Counted from the first letter of the stretch, positions 28,598 through 38,161 are shown. The stretch is 64,000 nt of DNA from Marinobacterium sp. (GCA_030602245.1 JAUWAC010000004.1:115285-179284); one strand, 5' to 3'. The notes: generated by a model from the sequence alone, not told the origin. Numbers and translations: made by a program.

Positions 28598-29097
28598 ATT
28601 TTTGCCTCCACCAGCGGCTCGATCGCCGCATGAATCTGTTCCAGTCCCTGATCCTCAGCCTCCTGCCAGAACACATTGAGATGAATCGGGGTCGACTCAA
28701 GCGCCAGCACATCAGCCGGCAGCTGCTCCAGCGTGCTGTTCAACACCTGCAGTGCCGGTTCGCTCAACATCGCCTCCCCCTTGATCCAGCTCCAGCCGTG
28801 TGGCAGTCCGGCATTGGCGAGGGTTTCGACCCGACAGACCTTCCATTCCGTCCAGTGATCGCGTTCCTGGCGGGACAGGTTCTGGCGCACCAGACGGTAT
28901 ACCGGGACACCGATCGTTTCGCCCTCGGTTTCACCGCGCGCACGCGGCAGTTCCAACTGTGCCAGCTGCACCTGAAAGCCCAGCTTGCGCGAGCGCAGGC
29001 GCAATTGCGCCTGAAACTTCTGCCGCGGCGTCGGCATGACCCACATCACGGAGCCGATCAATGACATGACAACTAAACTGATAATTAACCATTTCAT
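28594..29097 (-). CDS. membrane-anchored hypothetical protein
   Basis: I do not recognise this 167-residue protein. It starts MKWLIISLVVMSLIGSVMWV, a single N-terminal membrane anchor or uncleaved signal, followed by a basic stretch (RQKFQAQLRLRSRKLG) and a soluble domain with several Trp residues (HWTEWKVCRVETL, HGWSWIKGEAML). The ATG at 29097 was chosen because the upstream in-frame alternative at 29142 lacks hydrophobic or conserved character. It is coupled to the DUF1653 gene. Confidence 0.75.
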   Translation of the reverse strand: MKWLIISLVVMSLIGSVMWVMPTPRQKFQAQLRLRSRKLGFQVQLAQLELPRARGETEGETIGVPVYRLVRQNLSRQERDHWTEWKVCRVETLANAGLPHGWSWIKGEAMLSEPALQVLNSTLEQLPADVLALESTPIHLNVFWQEAEDQGLEQIHAAIEPLVEAKI

Positions 29098-29185
29098 GGT
29101 GTTATCCTGTAACTGAAGATATCTGGAGTGCCGCGCCGCCACGGCGGCAGGGCTAATAAGTGCAAGTCAACAAGGAGCCTCAACC

Positions 29186-29641
29186 ATGGCCCGATATACC
29201 CGCATCCTGCTTGCCGTCGACCTGTCGGACGAGTCTTCCCAGCTCGCGGAGCGCACCGTCGAACTGGCGCGCCTGAATGAGGCCCAGTTGAGCCTGATTC
29301 ATGTGGTCGAACCGCTGAGCTTCGCCTACGGTGGCGATGTGCCGATGGACCTGTCGACGATCCAGGAACAGCTCGACGAACATGCGCGCAGCAAGCTTGA
29401 CGCCTATGCCAAAAGCCTCGACTACCCGGTCGACAAAACGTTCGTCGTCACCGGCAATACCGAAACCGAGATCCACCGTGTCGCCAGCAATGAACAGACC
29501 GATCTGATCGTCGTCGGCAGCCACGGTCGCCACGGCCTCGCGCTGCTGCTCGGCTCCACCGCCAACGGCGTGTTGCACGGCGCACCGTGCGATGTGCTGG
29601 CCGTACGCGTCCACACTGACAAGGACAACGAACCGGCGTAA
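29186..29641 (+). CDS. universal stress protein (UspA family)
   Basis: This 151-residue cytoplasmic protein begins MARYTRILLAVDLSDESSQL and ends with VVGSHGRHGLALLLGSTANGV, a G-x2-G-x9-G-[ST] nucleotide-binding loop typical of ATP-binding Usp proteins. It is a single-domain Usp of normal length. An AAGGAG ribosome binding site precedes the start. It is monocistronic, with a hairpin after its stop and the convergent uup gene downstream. The inducing stress cannot be predicted. Confidence 0.93.
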   Translation: MARYTRILLAVDLSDESSQLAERTVELARLNEAQLSLIHVVEPLSFAYGGDVPMDLSTIQEQLDEHARSKLDAYAKSLDYPVDKTFVVTGNTETEIHRVASNEQTDLIVVGSHGRHGLALLLGSTANGVLHGAPCDVLAVRVHTDKDNEPA

Positions 29642-29647
29642 CCCGCC

Positions 29648-29670
29648 AGGCGGGCGCATTCAGCCCGCCT
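29648..29670. terminator. hairpin between usp and uup ends
   Basis: AGGCGGGC and GCCCGCCT form a perfect 8-bp stem with a 7-nt loop between two convergent genes, overlapping the last bases of uup. Neither side carries a clear T run, so it may be a weak bidirectional terminator or an mRNA 3'-end stabiliser. Confidence 0.5.
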
Positions 29671-31549
29671 GCATCTCCTCGAGCTCGACCCAGCGTTCCA
29701 TCAGTTGCTCAAGTACCGCTTCCTGCTCGTGCAGTGCCTGCAGACGCGCCGCCACATGCTCATGATCCTGGGTATAGAAGTCCGGTGCGCTGGTCTCCTG
29801 TTGCAGCGCTTCAAGCTGCGCTTCCGCCTCTTCCAGCTGCGCCGGCAGCGCGTCGAGCTCCCGCTGCAGTTTGTAGCTCAACTTGCCGGACGAACGCGGC
29901 TTTTCCGCTTTCTTCACCGTCGGCCTGGCCGCAGCCTTGTCCGCTGCCGAGTCGGCCGCAGCAGGCACCGGACGCTGGCGCAGCCAGTCCTGATAACCGC
30001 CGACATATTCGGCCACACGGCCATTACCTTCGAACGCGAGCGTGCTGGTCACGACATTATCCAGGAAGCGACGGTCATGGCTTACCAGCAGCAACGTCCC
30101 CTCGTAGGCGAGCAGAATCTCTTCAAGCAGCTCCAGCGTTTCCATGTCGAGGTCGTTGGTCGGTTCGTCAAGCACCAGCAGGTTGGCCGGCTGACTGAAC
30201 AGTTTCGCCAGCATGACCCGGTTGCTCTCACCGCCCGACAGCGCCTTGACCGGTGTCCGCGCCCGCTCGGGACTGAACAGGAAATCCTGCAGATAGCTGA
30301 TGATGTGACGGCTGCGGCCATTGATGGTGATGCTCTCACGCCCGCCCGAGACGTTGTCGATGATGCTGCGTTCCGGGTCGAGCTGGCCACGCAGCTGATC
30401 GAAATAGGCGACCTCAAGATTGGTCCCCAGCTTTACTTTCCCGTCGTTCGGCTCCAGTTCACCGAGCAGGATTTTCAGCAACGTACTCTTACCGGCACCG
30501 TTTGGCCCGATCAGGCCGACGCGATCACCGCGCTGAATCGACAACGTCAGATCACGGATAACCGGCTCGCCCCCGTAGCTGTGGGACACGTTTTCCAGCT
30601 CGACCACAATCTTGCCGGAACGGGTCGCATCCTCGAGGCTGAACTGCGCATTGCCCTGACGTTCGCGCCGTTCGGCCCGCTCGGTGCGCATTTTTTTCAG
30701 TGCCCGCACCCGCCCTTCATTGCGGGTGCGACGCGCCTTGATCCCCTGACGGATCCAACGCTCCTCCTGCGCGAGCTTCTTGTCGAACTCGGCATTCTGT
30801 CGCGCTTCCTCTTCCAGCAACGCCTCCTTCTGTTCCAGATAGCGGCTGTAGTTGCCGGGAAATGACGTAAGATGGCCACGATCCAGTTCGATGATCCGTG
30901 TCGCCAGCCGATCAACCAGTGCCCGGTCGTGGGAGATGAACAGCAGGCCGCCGCGAAACGCGAGCATCTGCTCTTCGAGCCATTCGATGGTTTCGATATC
31001 CAGATGGTTGGTCGGCTCATCAAGCAGCAGCAGATCGGGCTTCTGCACCAGCGCCGCACCCAGCGCCGCGCGTCGACGCCAGCCACCGGACAGGTCAGCC
31101 ATCGTCTTGTCACCCGGCAGCTGCAGCCGGTCCAGCACCCTGTTCACACGCTGCTCCAGATGCCAGCCATCCCTTGCTTCCAGCTCGTGCTGCAGCGTTT
31201 CGAGCTCGGCCAGCGAGCCGGAATCGTGCGCCTGCACCAGCGCCTCATAGCGCTCACGCAGTGCAACCACATCGGCGAGCCCGGCCATGACCACATCGCG
31301 CACGCGGCGCTCATCGGCAGCCGGCAGCATCTGCGGCAACTCCGCGATGCGAATCGCCGGATCCTGCCAGAACAGGCCGGAATCAGGCTGCTGATGACCG
31401 GCGACGACCTGCAACAGCGTCGACTTGCCGGCCCCGTTCATGCCCACCAGTGCGACGCGTTCACCCGGCTCGATCTGCAGATTGACGTGGTCGAGCAGCG
31501 CCCGGCTGCCAAAACTCACGCAGAGTTCATCGAATTTGATCAGTGCCAT
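29660..31549 (-). CDS. uup: ABC-F ATPase Uup
   Basis: Uup is a soluble twin-ATPase protein linked to ribosome function and DNA repair. The 629-residue protein has two ABC domains: Walker A GMNGAGKST with signature LSGGWRRRAAL, and GPNGAGKST with signature LSGGESNRVML. A basic linker lies between them (about 240-310), and a C-terminal coiled-coil (about 555-629, LQRELDALPAQLEEAEAQL) is the feature that separates Uup from EttA and YheS. There are no membrane segments, so it is not a transporter. Confidence 0.93.
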   Translation of the reverse strand: MALIKFDELCVSFGSRALLDHVNLQIEPGERVALVGMNGAGKSTLLQVVAGHQQPDSGLFWQDPAIRIAELPQMLPAADERRVRDVVMAGLADVVALRERYEALVQAHDSGSLAELETLQHELEARDGWHLEQRVNRVLDRLQLPGDKTMADLSGGWRRRAALGAALVQKPDLLLLDEPTNHLDIETIEWLEEQMLAFRGGLLFISHDRALVDRLATRIIELDRGHLTSFPGNYSRYLEQKEALLEEEARQNAEFDKKLAQEERWIRQGIKARRTRNEGRVRALKKMRTERAERRERQGNAQFSLEDATRSGKIVVELENVSHSYGGEPVIRDLTLSIQRGDRVGLIGPNGAGKSTLLKILLGELEPNDGKVKLGTNLEVAYFDQLRGQLDPERSIIDNVSGGRESITINGRSRHIISYLQDFLFSPERARTPVKALSGGESNRVMLAKLFSQPANLLVLDEPTNDLDMETLELLEEILLAYEGTLLLVSHDRRFLDNVVTSTLAFEGNGRVAEYVGGYQDWLRQRPVPAAADSAADKAAARPTVKKAEKPRSSGKLSYKLQRELDALPAQLEEAEAQLEALQQETSAPDFYTQDHEHVAARLQALHEQEAVLEQLMERWVELEEMQAG

Positions 31550-31585
31550 CTACCGCCAAACATCCAGTTCAGGTTCAAAACGCGC

Positions 31586-31614
31586 AGTTTACCCTACCCA
31601 CCGGCAACTGATAA
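31586..31614 (-). promoter_or_regulatory. candidate uup promoter
   Basis: On the minus strand TTATCA (31614-31609), a 17-bp spacer and TAAACT (31591-31586) lie about 37 bp upstream of uup. The hexamers are imperfect. Confidence 0.4.
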
Positions 31615-31780
31615 CGGCCGTTGGTGTCTGTTACTCCTGAGCGCTTAACGTCGTTGCCGACGCCGGCGCGACCGATGTACCCGCTCAACATGAAAAACGC
31701 TCAACCGCCGGAAAAGCGCCCATAAGCGCGGTAGACTGCAGTTTGATGCCCCGGCCACACACCGATGGATGGATGGATCG

Positions 31781-33727
31781 ATGAAGCGCCTGCTACCTCT
31801 TGCCCTGCTTACCGCCGCCCTGCTCACACCGATCGCCGCCAGCGCCGACCTGACACCCCGGCAGCTGATCTATCAGCAGACGCTGAGTGCAGCCGAAGCC
31901 AAGGATGATGCTGCGTTGGAGGCCGGTCTGGCGCAGCTCGAAGACTATCCTCTGAGGCCCTATATCGAATACGCGCGGCTCAGGGCCGATCTTGATCAGC
32001 TCACGCTCGACGAGGTACTGGCGTTCAGTGCGCGCTATCCCGACCTGCCGCTGGAAGGACGCCTGCGCTGGCAGATCACCACCCTGCTGGGCGCGCGCGG
32101 TGACTGGGCAGCGTTCAACCGCGTCTACCCGACGCTGAACCGCCCCAGCACCGAACAGCAGTGCTACGCCGCCCGTGCTCAGCTCGCCGCCGGCGAGCGG
32201 ACCCGCGCGTTTGCTGAAGCCGCACGCCTGTGGGTCGCCGGACACTCGCAGCCCAACGCCTGCGACCCGCTGTTCGAACGCTGGATGCAGGCGGGCGGAT
32301 TACAACCGGAACACGCCTTCCGCCGCGTGCTGGCTGCGCTGGGCGAAGGCAATCTGTCACTGGCACGCTACGCGGCGCGTCAAAACCGTTCCGAGCAGCT
32401 CAAGCCCCATATCGAGCGCGCCATCAGCCTGTACCGAGACCCGACGGCGCTGCTGAAGAACCCGAAGCAGCTGACCCGGGCCATGCCGGAGCACCGCCAG
32501 ATTCTGATGCTCGCCACCGAGCGACTGCGCCGACGGGATCTGGATCAGGCGATCGAGCTTTGGCTGCGCGATCGCAAGCGGCTGGCAATTCCGGTCGAGG
32601 AACAGGCCTACCTGACCACGCGCATGGGACTGCACAAGGCGAAGCGATTCGAGCCCGATGCCGAAGCGACGCTGGCGCGGCTGGATCCGACCTTCCAGCT
32701 GGAAGAACTCACCGAGTGGCGCGCCCGACTGGCGCTGACACGCCTGGACTGGCCCGAGGTGGAACGCCTGATCGGCAAACTCCCGGCCAGCAAACGCGCG
32801 CATGAACGCTGGCAGTACTGGCTGGGCGTGGCCCGACAACGTCAGGGCCACAACGTGAGCGGCGAGCTGGCCCGCCTCGGCACGGAACGTACGTTCTATG
32901 GTTTCATGGCCGCCGAGCTTGGCGGCACCGGTTTTACGCTGAACCACGAGCCCATCGTGCTGGATGTCGGCGCACTGGATCGCCTCGAACAGACACCGGC
33001 GTTCCAGCGCATGAAGGAACTGTTCGAACTGGGTGAGCTGTACGACGCGCGCTCGGAGTGGAATGAAGCGACGGCGAAGATGACACCGGCACAGCAGCAC
33101 CTTGCCGCGCATCTGGTCAAGCGCTGGGGCTGGCACACGCAGGCGATCCGCGGTGCTATCCAGAGTGAGCGCTGGAACGACCTCGACATTCGCTTCCCCG
33201 ATCCGTATCCCGAGCAGTTTGAGCGGTTCGCGCAGCGCAACGAGATCCCCTCGACCTGGGCCACCGCGATCGCCCGTCAGGAGAGCGCCTTCTGGGTTCG
33301 CGCCCGCTCCCACGCCGGCGCACTGGGGCTGATGCAGTTGATGCCGGCAACCGCGCGGGGCACCGCCAAGCGCCACGGCGTGCCGCTGCGTCACCTGTCC
33401 GCGCTGTACGAACCGGAAACCAATATCGCGCTGGGCAGCGCCTATCTTGGCGAGATGTATCAGCGTTTCGGCAATAACCGGGTGTTCGCGACCGCCGCCT
33501 ATAACGCCGGCCCGCATCGGGTCGACCGCTGGCTCGACGCGCGCGGCAGGCTGCCGCTGGATATCTGGATCGAGACGATCCCGTTCGATGAGACCCGCAA
33601 CTACGTGCAAAATGTACTGGCGTTCGGTGTCATCTACGATCAGCGCGCCGGGCGACCGGCACAGCTGCTGAGCGAGCGCGAGCGGTCACTGCTGGCACTG
33701 AACTGGCCGAATGGCGAATCGCTGTAA
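31781..33727 (+). CDS. slt: soluble lytic murein transglycosylase
   Basis: Slt cleaves peptidoglycan glycan strands in the periplasm, forming 1,6-anhydromuropeptides. The 648-residue protein has a signal peptide (MKRLLPLALLTAALLTPIAAS), a long alpha-superhelical region (about 25-460) like the ring of E. coli Slt70, and a C-terminal lysozyme-like domain. That domain carries catalytic Glu501 in ARQESAFW, GALGLMQLMPATA and TAAYNAGPHRVDRWL. The ATG at 31781 gives a standard signal peptide; one four codons earlier is also possible. Confidence 0.95.
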   Translation: MKRLLPLALLTAALLTPIAASADLTPRQLIYQQTLSAAEAKDDAALEAGLAQLEDYPLRPYIEYARLRADLDQLTLDEVLAFSARYPDLPLEGRLRWQITTLLGARGDWAAFNRVYPTLNRPSTEQQCYAARAQLAAGERTRAFAEAARLWVAGHSQPNACDPLFERWMQAGGLQPEHAFRRVLAALGEGNLSLARYAARQNRSEQLKPHIERAISLYRDPTALLKNPKQLTRAMPEHRQILMLATERLRRRDLDQAIELWLRDRKRLAIPVEEQAYLTTRMGLHKAKRFEPDAEATLARLDPTFQLEELTEWRARLALTRLDWPEVERLIGKLPASKRAHERWQYWLGVARQRQGHNVSGELARLGTERTFYGFMAAELGGTGFTLNHEPIVLDVGALDRLEQTPAFQRMKELFELGELYDARSEWNEATAKMTPAQQHLAAHLVKRWGWHTQAIRGAIQSERWNDLDIRFPDPYPEQFERFAQRNEIPSTWATAIARQESAFWVRARSHAGALGLMQLMPATARGTAKRHGVPLRHLSALYEPETNIALGSAYLGEMYQRFGNNRVFATAAYNAGPHRVDRWLDARGRLPLDIWIETIPFDETRNYVQNVLAFGVIYDQRAGRPAQLLSERERSLLALNWPNGESL

Positions 33728-33757
33728 CCGCTCAGTGGGCGTTTGCCCCGCCGCACG

Positions 33758-34009
33758 TCACGCGCTGGGCTGAGCCGCGAGAAAGCGGTGTAGCTCGTCG
33801 ACGCCAAACGGCCAGTCCAGCTCCCGCCCGGAAGCCGGCTCACGCAGCACCGGGATGCGGGTACCGTACTGCTCAATCAGCGCGTCTTCGTAGGCGATAT
33901 CGACCAGATCCACCTCCGCATCACCGGGACTGAGCCCGGCCTGCAGCACGGCGATCGCGTGCTCGCAGAGGTGGCAGCCATCGGTCGTCATCAACTCCAG
34001 AAATCGCAT
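33758..34009 (-). CDS. glutaredoxin-like thiol protein
   Basis: This 83-residue protein begins MRFLELMTTDGCHLCEHAIAVL, with a CxxC motif (CHLC) at the start of the first helix, and has the cis-proline turn TRIPVLREP. This is the thioredoxin fold of the glutaredoxin-like DUF836 family, probably acting on protein disulfides in the cytoplasm. The ATG at 34009 has GGGAGG upstream and was preferred over an in-frame start four codons earlier. The partner is not known. Confidence 0.85.
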   Translation of the reverse strand: MRFLELMTTDGCHLCEHAIAVLQAGLSPGDAEVDLVDIAYEDALIEQYGTRIPVLREPASGRELDWPFGVDELHRFLAAQPSA

Positions 34010-34103
34010 GTTGCCTCCCAATCATGGCAGCCAGGACCACGCGGCCTTGAACCTGCACAACAGTTATTGCCGCCACATGATACCGAAGCCGCCCCCAATC
34101 CCG

Positions 34104-34109
34104 TATAAT
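34104..34109 (+). promoter_or_regulatory. candidate -10 for the PAS-chemoreceptor pair
   Basis: A consensus TATAAT lies about 47 bp upstream of the PAS gene. No clear -35 is visible at standard spacing, so an activator or another sigma factor may be involved. Confidence 0.45.
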
Positions 34110-34155
34110 CCGCGCCGTTTTTATACCGGTTGCGGCCGGCAGTGACGAGAGCACG

Positions 34156-34683
34156 ATGAAGAACCGAGTCAGTCCCAGCAATAATGAAGTCCGCCTGCGC
34201 GATGACGAATTCATCGTCAGCAAGACCGACACCCGCGGCATCATTACCTACGTAAACCGCATCTTCATGCAGATTTCCGGATACTCCGAACCGGAGCTGC
34301 TCGGTGTTCAGCACAACATCATCCGCCACCCTGACATGCCGCGCGGCGCGTTCCGCCTGATGTGGGAAACCCTGAACCGGGGCGAAGAGTTCTTCGCCTA
34401 CGTCAAGAACCTGTGCAAGGATGGCAGCTACTACTGGGTCATGGCCAACGTCACACCGGATATCAACGCCGACGGCAAGGTGGTTGGCTATTATTCCGTG
34501 CGGCGCAAGCCGACCGATGCCGCCATCAAGGCCGTCACTCCGCTGTACCGCGAGATGCTGCAGATCGAAGCCGCCGCCGGCGCCAAGCAGGGGCCTGAAC
34601 GCTCGATCGAGCACCTGCACCAGTTCTGCAGATCACAGAACATGAGCTACGAAGAGCTGATCTGGGCGTTGGACAACGCCTGA
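34156..34683 (+). CDS. FAD-type PAS sensor, CetB/Aer-like
   Basis: This 175-residue soluble protein is a single PAS domain with a short helical tail. It carries Asn34, Arg57, His58 and Asp60 (NIIRHPDMP), the residues linked to FAD binding in the E. coli aerotaxis receptor Aer, at the same numbering. There is no membrane segment or signalling domain. The next gene, 48 nt downstream, is a transmembrane chemoreceptor that lacks a PAS domain. The pair is organised like the Campylobacter energy-taxis system, in which PAS protein CetB signals through membrane protein CetA. The functional assignment is by analogy. Confidence 0.85.
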   Translation: MKNRVSPSNNEVRLRDDEFIVSKTDTRGIITYVNRIFMQISGYSEPELLGVQHNIIRHPDMPRGAFRLMWETLNRGEEFFAYVKNLCKDGSYYWVMANVTPDINADGKVVGYYSVRRKPTDAAIKAVTPLYREMLQIEAAAGAKQGPERSIEHLHQFCRSQNMSYEELIWALDNA

Positions 34684-34731
34684 CCCATCACAGCCAGATC
34701 CAGCAGCCGAATTTGACAGGAGGCAGGCAGT

Positions 34732-36240
34732 TTGCGCGAAGCCCATCCCCCCCACTCCGGACGCAGTTCCGGCAGTCTGTTTCTGAAAAAACGCGTTCTG
34801 ATCGCGGCCGTACTGATGCCGCTGCTGACACTGGTGCCCGCCGCAGTCGTCGCGATACTGGGCGACTGGGTGCTGGGGCTCTGGCTCGTATTGCCGGCGC
34901 TGGGCGTTGCCCTGCTGGCGATGGCGATGCTGCGCACCGCCCGACGCGCGTTTGTCGTGCTCGAGCAGATTCAGAACACGCTGTCCGAAGCCAACCGCGG
35001 CGGTTTTGACAGCCGTATCAGTCGCACCGAGCGACTGGGCGAGGTCGGCCTCGTGGCCTGGGAGCTGAACGACTTTTTCGACAAGATCGAAACCTATTTC
35101 AAGGAAGTTGACTCCTGCTTCCGCCATGTCGCCAACGGCCGTTACGACCGCTACGCCCTGTACAAGGGCCTGCCCGGGCAACTGCGTGAATCCCTCAAGC
35201 GTATCAACAGCTCACTCGATCTGATGCGCAAGGGGGCGGAGTTCGTGGCCGGCAACGAGCTCAACTCCGACCTCCACAGCCTCAACACCAAACACCTGAT
35301 CCGCAACCTGAAACAGAACCAGGCCGACCTCGTCAGCATCAGTGAAGAGATGGAGCAGATCGAGTCGATCGCCGATCGCAGCCGCCAGGAGGCCAGCAGC
35401 AGCCAGGCGTCGGTGGCGCGCATGGTTGAAGCGCTGAAGAAGATCAGCGAGACGATCGAGTCGGTCGTGACCGTGGTGGAAAAGCTCGGCAGCGACAGCC
35501 GCAAGGTCGCCGAATCGCTGTCGATCATTACCGATATCGCCGACCAGACCAACCTGCTGGCATTGAACGCAGCAATCGAGGCGGCGCGTGCCGGCGAACA
35601 GGGACGCGGTTTCGCCGTCGTCGCCGATGAAGTCAAGGCGCTGTCCCGTCGCACCAAGGATGCCGCGGTGGATGTCACCCACACCATCGAAACGTTCAAC
35701 CAGCGTGTCGACCAGATGGTCGAGCAGGCGCGCGGCTCCAACCGCGAAGCGGCCGAAGTCACCGAGCTGGTCGAACAGTTCCGCGAGCAGTTCGATTCCA
35801 TCGCCGAAGCCGCCCGCCAGACCAAGGGCTACGTCAGCCACGCCAAGAACCGCACGTTCGGCTCGCTGACCAAGGCCGATCACGTGATCTTCAAGCAGTA
35901 CGGCTATCTGTTGTTCGATGACAGTCAGGAGTGGACGGAAGAAGCCGAGGCGGTGCAGCGCACGCACACCGAGTGTCGTCTCGGTCGCTGGTATTACGAG
36001 GGTACCGGTGCCGAGCATTTCTCCGGCACGCGCGCCTACGCCCAGCTGGAAGCGCCGCATCGCGCGGTCCACGAGCACGTTCAGCAGGCCGTCGCGCTGC
36101 GCGAGAAGAACTGGCGCAGCGACCCGGAGCTGCGACGCCAGATTGTCGGCCACATGGCCCAGGCGGAAGAGGAAAGCTACAAAATCCTGCAATACATCGA
36201 TGCGATGATCGACGAGCAGCACCAGTCAGAGCGGGGCTGA
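34732..36240 (+). CDS. transmembrane chemoreceptor with C-terminal CZB zinc domain
   Basis: This 502-residue methyl-accepting chemotaxis protein starts at a TTG with a perfect AGGAGG eight bases upstream. Two hydrophobic segments (about 20-68) form an anchor with almost no periplasmic sensor. The cytoplasmic signalling domain includes [20 protein letters not shown] and [18 protein letters not shown]. The C-terminal CZB domain keeps the four zinc ligands: His in KADHVIFK, Cys in CRLGRWYY and two His in APHRAVHEH. Lacking its own sensor domain, it probably takes its signal from the PAS protein encoded just upstream. CZB domains in other receptors sense zinc, pH or hypochlorous acid. Confidence 0.9.
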   Translation: MREAHPPHSGRSSGSLFLKKRVLIAAVLMPLLTLVPAAVVAILGDWVLGLWLVLPALGVALLAMAMLRTARRAFVVLEQIQNTLSEANRGGFDSRISRTERLGEVGLVAWELNDFFDKIETYFKEVDSCFRHVANGRYDRYALYKGLPGQLRESLKRINSSLDLMRKGAEFVAGNELNSDLHSLNTKHLIRNLKQNQADLVSISEEMEQIESIADRSRQEASSSQASVARMVEALKKISETIESVVTVVEKLGSDSRKVAESLSIITDIADQTNLLALNAAIEAARAGEQGRGFAVVADEVKALSRRTKDAAVDVTHTIETFNQRVDQMVEQARGSNREAAEVTELVEQFREQFDSIAEAARQTKGYVSHAKNRTFGSLTKADHVIFKQYGYLLFDDSQEWTEEAEAVQRTHTECRLGRWYYEGTGAEHFSGTRAYAQLEAPHRAVHEHVQQAVALREKNWRSDPELRRQIVGHMAQAEEESYKILQYIDAMIDEQHQSERG

Positions 36241-36384
36241 TAGCGACGCCTGCTCCGAAAGTGAGGGTTGTTCTTGGTTCTGGCTGGGTCTATGCTCGAA
36301 AATCAGCCGGAGGCAGGGACGACCTTTTTTCATGCCGCTTCCGGCCGCTCACACCCACCCAAAGTGTATGGAGTCGGCAGTTCT

Positions 36385-38139
36385 ATGGATAAAGCAACAG
36401 AGAGCAGCGGCAGCTACATGTCGGACCCGCAGGAGTTCATCAACTTCGTCAGCCGCGAGACCAACAAGGTACTGGAGATGTTCTCCGCCACCGGTGGCGA
36501 TGACATTCTGCGTCAGTTCACCCAGTCCTGGTCCGAGCTTGCCACACGCTCACTGGAAGACCCGACCGTCTGGCTGCGCGCCATCACCGAGTATCAGCAG
36601 GCGCAGTTCAATCTGTGGCGCAACCTGCTGACCGGCACCAGCAGCGAATCTCCCGTGGTACAGCCGATGCCGGGCGACCGCCGCTTCCAGAGCGAGGAAT
36701 GGTCGAAAAACCCGGTCTATGACTACATCAAACAGTCCTACCTGCTGACCTCGCGGATGCTGGTCGATATGGCGTCAAACGCCAAGCTCTCCCCGACCGA
36801 ACAAGCCAAACTCGAGTTTTACACCAAGCAGTACGTGGATGCGATGTCACCGACCAATTTCGCGCTCACCAACCCGGAGGTGCTGCAGCAGGCACTGGAA
36901 TCGAAGGGTCAGAGCCTGGTCGACGGCCTCAAAAACCTGCTGGCCGACATCGAGAAGGGACGCATCTCGATGACCGACGAAGAAGCGTTCGAGCTCGGTA
37001 CCAACCTTGCGACCACCGAAGGCTCCGTTGTGTTCCAGAACGAGATCTTCCAGCTGATCCACTACAAGCCGCAGACTGAACAGGTGTTTGAGCGCCCGAC
37101 GCTGATCGTGCCGCCGAGCATCAACAAGTTCTACATTCTGGATCTGCAGCCGCATAACTCCTTCGTCCGCTACTGCCTCGAGCAGGGGCAGGATGTCTAC
37201 CTGATCTCCTGGGTCAACCCGAGCAGCGAACAGCGTGACCTGAGCTGGGACGACTACGTCAGCGACGGTATCTTCAAGGCGGTCGAAGTCACCAAGGCGA
37301 TCAGCGGCCGCGACAAGATCAACGCTGTCGCCTGGTGTGTCGGCGGTACCCTGCTGGCCACCGCGCTGGCTGTGATGGCCAATCGCAAGGACACCAGTGT
37401 TGGCGCGGCGACTTTCCTGACCACGCTGACCGATTTCCAGAATCCGGGCGACCTCTGCGTCTTCATCGACGAATATCAGGTCAAGCAGATCGAGAACAAG
37501 GTCAACTCCCAGGGCTACCTCAACGGACGCGAGCTGGCGACCTCGTTCAACATGCTGCGCTCCAACGACCTGATCTGGTCCTATGTCGTCAACAACTACC
37601 TCAAGGGCCAGACACCACCGCCGTTCGATATCCTGTACTGGAACAGCGACTCCACCAACCTGCCGGCCAACATGTACTCGTTCTACCTCAACAAGATGTA
37701 TCTGGAGAACAAGCTGGCCGAGCCAAACGGACTGACCATCTGTGGCGAGCCGGTGGATCTGGGCAAGATCAAGATCCCATGCTACTTCCTCTCCACCATT
37801 GAGGATCACATCGCGCCCTGGAAAGGCACCTTCAAGGCCACCGAGCTGTTCGGCAGCAAGATCGAGTTCGTACTCGGCGCCAGCGGTCACGTCGCCGGCG
37901 TCATCAACCCGGCCTCGAAGAATCGCCGCAACTACTGGATCAAGGGCGAGCAGGGTAAGGGCGCGGATCACTGGCTTGAGACAGCCGAGCGCCAGGAAGG
38001 CTCCTGGTGGCCGCACTGGTCAGACTGGCTGCGCCGTCGTGCCGGCAAGAAGGTCGACGCTCCGACAGATGCCGGCAGCGAGGAATTCCCGGTCATCGAA
38101 GCCGCACCGGGCTCCTACGTCCGCTGCCGTCTCGACTGA
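36385..38139 (+). CDS. phaC: class I PHA synthase
   Basis: This second PHA synthase has 584 residues, the size of class I enzymes such as that of Cupriavidus necator. It has the PhaC N-terminal domain (about 60-230) and an alpha/beta hydrolase core. The nucleophile is Cys318 in AWCVGG, with the Asp in TIEDHIAPW and His in GASGHVAGV. The first Gly of the usual G-x-C-x-G-G box is Ala here. The start at 36385 (MDKATESSGSYMSD) is the best of several; its ribosome binding site is weak, and an ATG at 36418 is also possible. It stands alone, without phaA or phaB, and is followed by a strong hairpin. Confidence 0.93.
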   Translation: MDKATESSGSYMSDPQEFINFVSRETNKVLEMFSATGGDDILRQFTQSWSELATRSLEDPTVWLRAITEYQQAQFNLWRNLLTGTSSESPVVQPMPGDRRFQSEEWSKNPVYDYIKQSYLLTSRMLVDMASNAKLSPTEQAKLEFYTKQYVDAMSPTNFALTNPEVLQQALESKGQSLVDGLKNLLADIEKGRISMTDEEAFELGTNLATTEGSVVFQNEIFQLIHYKPQTEQVFERPTLIVPPSINKFYILDLQPHNSFVRYCLEQGQDVYLISWVNPSSEQRDLSWDDYVSDGIFKAVEVTKAISGRDKINAVAWCVGGTLLATALAVMANRKDTSVGAATFLTTLTDFQNPGDLCVFIDEYQVKQIENKVNSQGYLNGRELATSFNMLRSNDLIWSYVVNNYLKGQTPPPFDILYWNSDSTNLPANMYSFYLNKMYLENKLAEPNGLTICGEPVDLGKIKIPCYFLSTIEDHIAPWKGTFKATELFGSKIEFVLGASGHVAGVINPASKNRRNYWIKGEQGKGADHWLETAERQEGSWWPHWSDWLRRRAGKKVDAPTDAGSEEFPVIEAAPGSYVRCRLD

Positions 38140-38161
38140 ACAGCGACGACCGGATCGAACC

